From positions 17,879,260 through 17,943,259 of the forward strand of contig NC_079208.1 of assembly GCF_026745355.1 (NCBI RefSeq): a stretch of DNA of 64,000 nt, given 5' to 3'. This document shows positions 56,450 to 64,000 of this stretch, piece by piece; positions within the stretch are counted from its first letter, which is position 1, and each line of letters starts with the position of its first letter. The position numbers were made by a program, and so were the translations under genes. The notes beneath the pieces are model-generated. The model had not been told where the DNA came from. It saw only the letters and a program-made list of their open reading frames with translations, and made no database searches. The DNA is from Beta vulgaris subsp. vulgaris (lineage: Eukaryota > Streptophyta > Magnoliopsida > Caryophyllales > Amaranthaceae).

Positions 56450-57490
56450 ATGGCTAGCAACAATAATGATTTAGCTTCTAATATCCGCCTATTGGCAGAG
56501 AAAGTGACTCAAGAAAGAGCCGAGCCTCCTGAGAGACTAGCGAAAGTTAAGCCACCATACTATAAGGGGCAAGGTGATCCTACCTTCTTAGAAAGTTGGA
56601 TTAGGGAGAGAAAATCTTTGGGGTTGTGAACTGTTCTGAGGGTATGAAAGTAGGTCAAATTATACTATACCTAACAGATGAGGCTGATTTGTGGTGGAGA
56701 GAAAATGGAGGTAGACTGAGTGCTGTTGAGGGATTTAATTGGGATTATTTTGTTACTGCCTTAAGTGGGAAGTTTTACCCTGCTTTTATGAGGAAACAAA
56801 AGGCACAAGAATTTATCGACCTTAGGATGGGGAGTATGACCATCTCTGAGTACTACAATAAGTTCATAGCAACGTCGAGGTTTGCACATGAGGTAGTAGT
56901 CACTAAGGAGTTAAAGGCTCAAAGGTTTGAGCAAGGTTTGATTGAGGAAATCCAGTTGGGGTTAGGTGGTGAAACTTTTTCATCTCTAGACATTGTGTAT
57001 GGAAGAGCCGCCTATATTTATGGTCTTCAGTCGAGGCATGATAAGAAGAATAATGTAGTGGGTGAGAAGAGAAAAGATTTCAATGTTGGGGAGATCAAGG
57101 GAATTTCAAGAAGAATAGGAATGAGAATGGAAATTTCTAAGGGAGAAATTAAATGGTAAGGGCTTGAACAATAAGGGTCAGTCTGAGAGGGTTTACCATT
57201 GTAAGAAGTGCAGTAAGAACCACCCTGGTAGAGACTGTAAGGGAGACCTAGTAACCTGTAACTACTTCTAGAAGAAGGGTCATATGGAGTATGAGTGCTT
57301 CACCAACCAGAAGAAAGAGCAGAATTGTAGTGGGAGTCATAACCAAGTGAGGTCTGGGTTCAACCAGTCATGAAATCAAGGTTCCAAACCTGTAGGGTCA
57401 CATAATAACCAAGGGAGCTACAGTAAGCCTGCTAGTGAGAACAACAGCCAAAATAGGGCTCCGGGTAAACTGTTCGTGATGAGTTGCAAT
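56450..57490 (+). pseudogene. Gypsy gag
   Basis: The ATG at 56450 gives MASNNNDLASNIRLLAEKVT. Then come the capsid-type motif KPPYYKGQGDPTFLESWIRE, a frameshift near 56610, LYLTDEADLWWRENGGRLSA and FMRKQKAQEFIDLRMGSMTI. Two zinc knuckles follow in another frame near 57195-57295 (CKKCSKNHPGRDC, then CNYF-stop-KKGHMEYEC). The first lacks one residue of the usual spacing, and a stop falls in the second. Capsid plus double knuckle is typical of Tekay/Del-like chromoviruses. Confidence 0.88.
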
Positions 57491-59330
57491 TAAGCCGAAT
57501 GATATGCCGATGTACTTTCTGGTAGTTTTTCTATTACCTCTATTATCGTTAAAGCGTTATTTGATTCATGTGCAACTTATTCGTTTGTTTTGTTGTCTGT
57601 CATTAAGAGTTTGGGGTTGGTAGATTTTGAAGTGATTGATTTACCCATTAGTATACCTACTGGAGAGATCATAAGGTGTACCAAATTATTTAAAGACTTG
57701 CCTCTTAAGATAGGAGATTGTGTATTTCCTTCTTATTTGATAGAATTCAATTTTGAAGACCTAGATGCTATTATTGGGATGAATTGGTTAGGTTTCTACA
57801 AGACCAAGATAGATTGTGAAGCTCAGAAAGTAGTGTTGAGAAGCCCTTTAGGGAAGTTGACTTCATATCGACGTTTTGGGAAGCCTAAGAGCTTTGGGGT
57901 TATTTCTGCAATGCAAGTGAAGAAGTTGATGAAGAAGGGGTGTGAGCTGTTTTCTGCAGTGTGCAAGATGTGACTAAAGAGGTTGAATTGAAGATCGAGG
58001 ATGTTCCAATTATGAACGAGTTTATGGACGTGTTTCCAAGCGAGATTTATGGTATGCCGCCTATAAGGGCTGTTGAGTTCACCATAGACTTAGTCCCTGG
58101 AACTGCACCTATATCTAAGGTAACTTATATAATGGCACCTCCTAAGATGAGTGAATTGAAGACGCAGTTGCAAGAGTTGCAGGATAAGGGTTATATCAGG
58201 CCTAGTGCGTCACCTTTGGGAGCTCTTGTATTGTTTGTTAAGAAGAAAGATGGGAGTATGAGATATGTATCAATTATAGGGAGTTGAATAGTGTCACCAT
58301 AAAAAAGTATCCTTTGCCTAGGATAGATGACCTATTTGACCAGTTGAATGGAGAGAGCATGTTTTCGAAGATTACATTCGGGGTATCACCAGTTGAGGGT
58401 AGCTGATAAGGATATTCCTAAGACTGTGTTTAGGACGCGTTATGGTAATTATGATTTCAATGTGACGTCGTTTGGATTGACCAATGCTCCTGATGCCATA
58501 TTTATGGATTTGATGAATAGGATTTTCCATGAGTTCTTAGATAAATTTGTCGGGGTATTCATTGATGATATTTAAATCTATTCGAGGAATGAAGTAGATC
58601 ATGATGAACACTTGAGGATTATATTAGAGACACTTCTGAATAATCAATTATATGACAAGTTCTGTAAGTGTGAGTTTCGTTTGGAGAAAGTAGCATTTTT
58701 GGGTCATTATGTATCTAAAGAGGGAGTTTCTGTAGATCCTGCTAAGATCCAAGGTGGTAGTGAGTGGCCTACTTCAAAGAATATGTCAGATATCAAGAGT
58801 TTTCTGGGTTTAGCTGGCTATTATAGGAGATTTGTGAGAGATTTCTCGAAGATATCAAGGCCAATGACCAATTTGATGAAGAAAGATATAAAATTCGAGT
58901 GGAGTGAGAAGTGCGAGGAAGCTTTCCAGATTTTAAAGGAGCGTTTAACCTCTACACCCGTTTTGAACCTGCCCGATGGAAATGAGGGATTTCAGGTCTA
59001 TAATGATGCTTTAAAGAATGGTTTGGGATGTGTTTTGTACTTGAATGAGAAAGTGATCACTTATGCATTACGTTAGTTGAAACTGTATGAAGCTAATTAC
59101 CCTACCCATAATCTAGAGTTAGCTGTTATTGTGTTTTCCTTAAAAATTTAGAGATATTACTTTTATGGGACAACCTGTAAGATCTTTACCAACCATAAGA
59201 GTTTGAAGTACATTTTCACCCAAAAAGACCTCAATATGAGACAGGAGATGGTTAGAGTTGATCAAGGAGACCTAGACATCCAGTATCATGAAAGGAAGGC
59301 GAATGTAGTTGCCGATGCTTTGAGTAGAAA
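57491..59330 (+). pseudogene. Gypsy protease, reverse transcriptase and RNase H
   Basis: The protease has ALFDSCATYSFV, where the usual Asp-Ser-Gly has Cys for Gly, and DLDAIIGMNWLGFYKTKIDC (57570-57950). RT follows with [20 protein letters not shown], a stop near 58285, [20 protein letters not shown], and the catalytic box VFIDDI followed by a stop (58575). The thumb/connection segment has FLGHYVSKEGVSVDPAKIQG. RNase H runs from VYNDALKNGLGCVLYLNEK to VVADALSRK (59010-59325), with two further stops. An expected Asp in the RNase H start is present (YNDA). Confidence 0.9.
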
Positions 59331-60064
59331 GTCGAGCCATAGCGCGAATGCCTTGATAGTTCTTGAGGAGTTGTGTCGAGATATGCAAAGACTTAGCCTA
59401 GAAATTTTAAATCCTGGGGAGATCGAGGCAAGATTGTGTGCTTTGTCATTGGGATTTTCAGTTTTTGATGAGATCAAAGGGGTTCAAGTTGGGGACATAA
59501 TTCATTGAGGAAACCATTAAAAATGTAAAGTTGATCCAGGCTAGGATTCAAGCTGCTCAAGATAGGCAAAAGAGTTATGCCAATTTAAAGCAAAGGGAAG
59601 ATGGGTTCGTAGTTGGTGATAAAGTGTTTCTGAAAGTATCACCAACTAAGGGAGTGATGAGATTTGGGACAAAGGGCATATTAAGTGTCAAATATGTAGG
59701 CCCATATGAGATTCTGCAAAGAATTGGGAAGGTAGCTTATAAGTTGGCTTTGTCAATGGAATTTGAAAAGATGTCTGATGTGTTTCATATTTCCCAATAA
59801 AAACGATACATCTCTGATGAGCGTCATGTTTTGGAGCCTGAGAGATTCCAAATCGATAGTAGCCTTACATACGAGGAAAGGCCTGTGAGAATTCTTGATA
59901 AGAAGGTGTGTAGTACACGCAATAAGGATGCAAATATCGTGAAAGTGCTTTGGTCTAACCATGAGCCTATAGAGGCAACGTCGGAATCCAAAGAAGAAAT
60001 GAAGAAGAAGTATCATGCGTTATTCCTTGAGGTGAGTTACGAGGGTGTAACTCGTTTTCTTTGA
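59331..60064 (+). pseudogene. Gypsy integrase C-terminal remnant (core deleted)
   Basis: The RNase H tail runs into [20 protein letters not shown] linker sequence, then stops at 59508. The next open part (59531-59800) begins at the far end of integrase, AAQDRQKSYANLKQR, with the GPY/F-type motif VKYVGPYEILQRIGKVAYKL. The end has VLEPERFQIDSSLTYEERPV and VKVLWSNHEPIEATSE, resembling the chromodomain-type tail. The HHCC zinc domain and the D-D-E core (about 250-300 residues) are missing, so an internal deletion near 59500 has removed them. The copy could move only with help in trans. Confidence 0.85.
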
Positions 60065-60345
60065 GGGGGTAGAATGAGATAGAATTTCGCGCTTTTTACC
60101 TTATTTTATGGTATTTTCATGCATTTTTATGCTTATTTTGACGATTTGCACATATTGGTGCAAAATAAATAGACTCTCCTCATGGAAAATGTGCTCATAA
60201 GTAACACAAGTGATTTTGAAGTTGGTAAAAGTGTACACATTAGTGACACAAGTATTTCTCTAATGGAAGTCGAGTTAAAACTTTTGAAAATGTGTGAGTT
60301 TTCGTGTCAAGGTTTGAGACGAAACTCCTTTTAAGAGGGGTAGAC
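60065..60345 (+). other. Gypsy 3' untranslated region and polypurine tract
   Basis: Non-coding. It ends in AAGAGGGGTAGAC (60333-60345), a polypurine tract abutting the 3' LTR. A similar GAGGGGGTAGAATGAGA near 60063 may be an older or secondary tract. Confidence 0.8.
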
Positions 60346-61030
60346 TGTAATCCCCCGTAAATTTATGAATTTTATAAATATATTTTAATATGTATTTATA
60401 TATAATTAAGTATATTTTAGTATTTAAATGAATTATTTATTTAAAGGTTGACTATTTGAAGGTCAAAGGAATTAATTTAATAATTTAAAGAAGTTAAACA
60501 TTTTGCCTAGTCATGCTTTGAAAAATATTTGAAAAGCTTAAAATACTTTTTGGGTTGTGAAAAGGATTTTTAAATGGGTATGAGGAACTCAAACACTCAA
60601 TTCATTAATCATTAAACTCTAGTTGAAGCCCAATCACCTTTTCCTAAGCCCACAAGGGAAACTTATAAAAAAACCCCAAAACCCCGAAACCCCAAAATAT
60701 TTTCCACACAACTTTATTTTCTCTCTCCTCTTCCCAAGAGTTCGGCCCTCTCTCTCTATCTCTTCCATCTCTCTCTCGATTTCTTCTCTCTGTTCCTCGC
60801 CGGCCGCCGTTGCTCCCTACCGCCGTCAACTGCAGGCAACGCCGCCATGCCTCTTGTTATGGCGCCGCCTAGTGTTGCATGTCCCTCTCTCCTCTTTTTT
60901 TAGGGTTTTTTTAATATGTTTATGTTTAAAAGTTATGGTTTGATGATTTGATTATGAATCTAAGATTATATAATTTGTGTATTAAAGAAATTAAAATTCA
61001 GATTTACTTATCATGTTTGAATATGATTTT

Positions 61031-62170
61031 GGATTTTATGGTTAGAACACCCTTATGTTTGGTGATTTTTAAAACAATCCCCCTTTTGTTTTTTTTTTTT
61101 TTGAAATGAACCCCCAAACGTTTTATAAAAATTTTGGTTGCACCCCCAAAACCTAACTTCCGTCAAATCTAGACGTTTGTGGGCCCACCTATGCTATTAT
61201 ATAACAACCACTTCATCCCCAAATCAGGATATTCCCTCTCTCACAACGGTCATTTTCCGACACCCCCAAATTGAAGCTGCTAATCCAAAATTTCGAACGG
61301 AAAATTGCAATTCCACTCTCAATTGACAATTCCTGACATCTTTCAAATCAAGTAAGTGTTACATTCATTTCTAGGCATTAAATTTTGGGTAAGTTTGCGA
61401 TTCTAGGGTTTATTTGCTTATTTTAATTTGGGTTAATTGTTCAATTAGGGTTATGGCAACCAAATGCAATTGTCGAATTTCTGCTAAGATTTTAAGGTCA
61501 TGGACGCATGACAATCTTGGAAGGAGTTTCTATGCCTGCAAATTCTCAGATGTTCATACTGGAAGAGAAGGGTGTGGATTCTTCGGATGGGTTGACAAGA
61601 ATTAGGAGGATTGGCAGAAGGTGGTCATTAATGATCTGGTGCTGGAGAAGAGGTTGTTGACACATGAAGTAACGTTTTTAAAGAGTGAAATCGCAAGGAT
61701 TCAAGACACTAAGCCAAAGGTAAAAAATTTGGTGGTGTTGAACAAAAAATCAGGAGCGTCAAAAAGGCAAAATGCACCAGTCTCCATGATAACGAGTAAG
61801 AGAGTGTTGGATGAGAGAGACTGAAAGAGAAGATGAAAAGGTGTAGATGATGAAAAGAGAGAGATGCTGAATTTCTGACTGAAGCAAGTGAGAGAGATGA
61901 AATCAGAAACGAAGGAATTGAATGAGAGAGATTAAGAGGTTAGTTGAAGGGTTTTATTACCCAAGGATACAAATGTCATTTCACGCAACATTTAGGAGGG
62001 AAAATGGAAATAAGGGCCCCATAAACGGCCGACTTTGACGGAAGTTAGGTTTTGGGCATGCAACCAAAATTTTTATAAAACATTTGGGGGTTCATTTCAA
62101 AAAAAAAAAAAACAAAAGGGGGATTGTTTTAAAAATCACCAAACATAAGGGTGTTTTAACCAAAAAATCC
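61031..62170. mobile_element. Mutator-like element carrying a GRF zinc-finger gene
   Basis: Arms of about 150 bp are inverted repeats starting GGATTTT(A/T)TGGTTA-AACACCC and including ACCCTTATGTTTGGTGATTTTT, a poly-T/poly-A block and CCTAACTTCCGTCAAA. TATGATTTT is duplicated exactly on both sides (61022-61030 and 62171-62179). The homologous site in the 5' LTR (near 49812-49830) is uninterrupted. No transposase is present. A host-like gene sits between the arms, the arrangement called Pack-MULE. Confidence 0.9.
61453..61824 (+). pseudogene. GRF-type zinc-finger protein, one nonsense codon
   Basis: The ATG at 61453 opens a 123-residue frame, broken only by TAG at 61603-61605 (codon 51). Residues 1-50 carry the zf-GRF signature: CNC near the start, then NLGRSFYACKF, then GCGFFGWVD, with the four metal-binding cysteines at residues 5, 7, 29 and 41. 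The usual Gly after the first CxC is Arg. Residues 52-85 (DWQKVVINDLVLEKRLLTHE, then VTFLKSEIARIQ) are predicted coiled coil, and the tail is Lys/Ser-rich. GRF fingers bind single-stranded nucleic acid in DNA-repair proteins; short plant GRF plus coiled-coil proteins are common and of unknown role. The ATG lies about 40 bp after an AATTTGGGTTAATTG stretch. An expressed copy may exist elsewhere in the genome. Confidence 0.75.
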
Positions 62171-63444
62171 TATGATTTTTAATGGTCAAAGCTTGGATTT
62201 TTGGGGTTTTATAGTTGAAAAAACATAATAATATATTATAGTTTATGAAATTGAGTATTCTTATGATTTTAACTATGTTTAAAAAGAGATTTAATATGTT
62301 ATATGTTGCTGGAAATTCGAAAAGAGTATTGCTAATGGAGTATTTATGAGTTAAACATGAGTTTTTGAAAGACTTTAACAACTAGTGTAGTAGTACTATA
62401 CTCGAAGGTTTTAAGGATCAAGTTTTAATGATGGGAAAGGTTTTCAAACACTCTTAGAAGGGGTTTAAAGTATATTATTATTGTTGTAATTTTATAAGGG
62501 AATGATTGTGGATTTATATTGATTCTATTAGGCGGAGAATTCTCTTTAGTCGATTTTTAAGGTTGTGAAAGTGGCCTCTGATTTTGTCAAGACAAGGTAC
62601 GTACATACCTATGTATTGATTGGATTAGTTTCATGATTCTAAGGATGATAATTATGTAGTATCATGTATAGGAAACTATTTTGTTCATATGTGATTTTCA
62701 TTAATGTTGGATTTGAATGCTTTGTGTCGTTGTGTGACACATGTTGGTTATGATTTTGTATTATGTTTGTATGGAAGATTGATGCAAGCATATGAGTTTG
62801 GGAACTTTATTTTATTAGTTCATATGAGGGAGTAATTAATAATTTTGTTGGTTCGGATCATGATTGAATTATGTTGTTACTTTTTGATTATTTAATTACT
62901 TTATGAGGACCGAGGGCCTTATTTAGTAAGTGAATTATTATACCTATGAAAGATTGGTTGGTTGTTAATCTGGTTCAACAAATAAAGAAAGGTTATAAAT
63001 TAAAGTTGGAATTAATCTTGGGTTGTTAAGTTGTTGTTGATCACCTTATATAAACCTAAGATAAAGATGGCAGTTGAGATCGTTTTGATGATTATATTAT
63101 TTGTCCTACTTGTGAGTCATAACAAGTGAATAATATACTAATCATCTAAAGTAAAACGTGGATAGAAATAGCTTGAGACTTGTGCACGTCTGAAGTGTTG
63201 GACAAGTATGAGTTAGAGTACATGGTAGTTGCCCATGGCTTTTCTAATTGGGACCGGATTGACCACCGTGTCCTTTTTTATTTTAAAGGTTCCTCGATAT
63301 CATAGCTCAAGGGAATACGGAGTTGCGCCCATATTTGGTTTAGAAAACTTGCTCCATTGACTATTTCATCTAAATTAAATAATCTATTAGATTTTAAGGT
63401 TAGTTCAGTAAAAGTAGTCTGCAATGTTATTAAATTATTATTTA

Positions 63445-63799
63445 GGAAAACTGACGATAAAGGTCTGAACTTTGGGCATTATTTTTGAAAAGGTTTGAAC
63501 TATTGATTAACTTGTGTAGGTCCCAACTTTAGAAGGTCTTAACTTTTAGCGGGCCTCGGTGACTTAAAACTGGCGATATGTTTTTAAATCTCACCTAGTT
63601 CCTTCGAACTTCCCTTCCTCAATTAACCCTTCTGGTGTGACTCAAGTTTACAAGTTATGGCCTATTAAGCTAGTTTCAAATCACTAAGGCCCGCTAAAAG
63701 TTAAGACCCCATAAAGTTGGGACCTACACACGTTAATCAATAGTTCAAACCTTTTCAAAATTATCACCCAAAGTTGAGACCTCTATTGTCAATTTTTCC
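63445..63799. mobile_element. Mutator-like foldback MITE, 3' LTR copy
   Basis: Same foldback as at 53886-54237, with flanks TATTATTTA and AATTATTTA (one mismatch). Its presence in both LTRs shows it was already in the gypsy element before this insertion. A 26-bp local duplication (AATTATTT...) follows its right edge. Confidence 0.85.
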
Positions 63800-64000
63800 A
63801 ATTATTTATTTGTCGATTTTTCCAATTATTTATCCCTGTTTATTATTTATTAGTATCATGTTAGGATTGTTTATTCATTTTCTTTGTATAACTCAGCTTT
63901 ATTGATTACGTGCCTTGTGTGTATGTGTGTGTTGATCATGGCAATGTCTTATTGATCATGTGATGACCCTCTTGGTGAGCAGTCTCTAGGGATCAATAGT

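Larger units (their letters stand above)
49089..64000 (+). mobile_element. Ty3/gypsy chromovirus with large LTRs (3' end beyond window)
   Basis: LTRs beginning TGTAATCCC(T/C)CGTAAATTTATG start at 49089 and 60346. The internal region holds a primer site, a small upstream ORF, gag, protease, RT, RNase H, and a C-terminal piece of integrase. The tail motif VKVLWSNHEPIEATSESKEE is like the chromodomain-type end of the Tekay/Del lineage. The element is disabled by stops, frameshifts and an integrase deletion. Confidence 0.95.
60346..64000 (+). repeat. Gypsy 3' LTR (runs off the window)
   Basis: Homologous to 49089 to about 54540, with the TATA box TATAAAAA at 60664-60671. It lacks the CACTA and Stowaway insertions of the 5' LTR but has a Mutator-like element at 61031-62170. 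The window ends before the LTR terminus, roughly 350 bp short by comparison with the 5' copy. Confidence 0.95.

Noticed and set aside
1..64000. tRNA genes, rRNA genes, riboswitches, CRISPR arrays, bacterial operons
   Set aside because: None seen. The initiator-tRNA-like words (TGGTATCAGAGC) are retrotransposon primer-binding sites and the box A/B pair near 47.5-47.65 kb belongs to a SINE.

Overview
The window is nuclear DNA of a flowering plant, most likely a eudicot. It is AT-rich and intron-rich, and it is filled with plant-specific transposons: Sirevirus-type and other Ty1/copia elements, a Ty3/gypsy chromovirus, CACTA, Tourist and Stowaway MITEs, Mutator-like foldbacks, a tRNA-derived SINE and an RNase H-bearing LINE. 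The species cannot be fixed from sequence alone. No prokaryotic, organellar, rRNA or CRISPR feature is visible.

Layout. 1-3.5 kb: an AT microsatellite, a GC-rich repeat, a decayed transposon with a Ulp1-protease exon and a ~160-bp tandem repeat, then a CACTA end carrying a captured PPR-gene fragment. 4.4-5.2 kb: a possible two-exon gene for a 147-residue F-box-like protein. 6.3-7.4 kb: three Tourist MITEs abutting at shared TAA sites. 7.5-15.7 kb: the one clear host gene, a seven-exon minus-strand mTERF gene (608 residues, predicted plastid protein, probably MTERF2/EMB2219), with MITEs in its introns. 16.4-17.3 kb: a long Stowaway-like element.

17.9-46.8 kb: a nest of copia elements. An old minus-strand Sirevirus (here SIRE-A) is split twice. 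A copia element (copia-B, 24732-33156, TSD CAATG) sits between its gag and pol. A second, plus-strand Sirevirus (SIRE-C, 34932-46036, TSD AATCA) sits in its 5' LTR. Both Sireviruses have an extra open reading frame downstream of RNase H.

46.8-49.1 kb: a CG-rich segment, a SINE with target-site duplication, and a LINE ORF2 tail. 49.1-64 kb: a Ty3/gypsy chromovirus with a complete 5' LTR (swollen by CACTA, Stowaway and foldback insertions), an unusual small ORF before gag, a decayed pol lacking the integrase core, and a 3' LTR running off the window. That 3' LTR holds a Mutator-like element with a GRF zinc-finger gene and 9-bp target duplications. The two LTRs serve as empty-site controls for each other's insertions.

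Apart from the mTERF gene and perhaps the small two-exon gene, everything coding here is transposon-derived and mostly broken. I did not find an undescribed multi-gene system. The points most worth following are the captured host-gene fragments, the extra retrotransposon ORFs and the datable insertion order.
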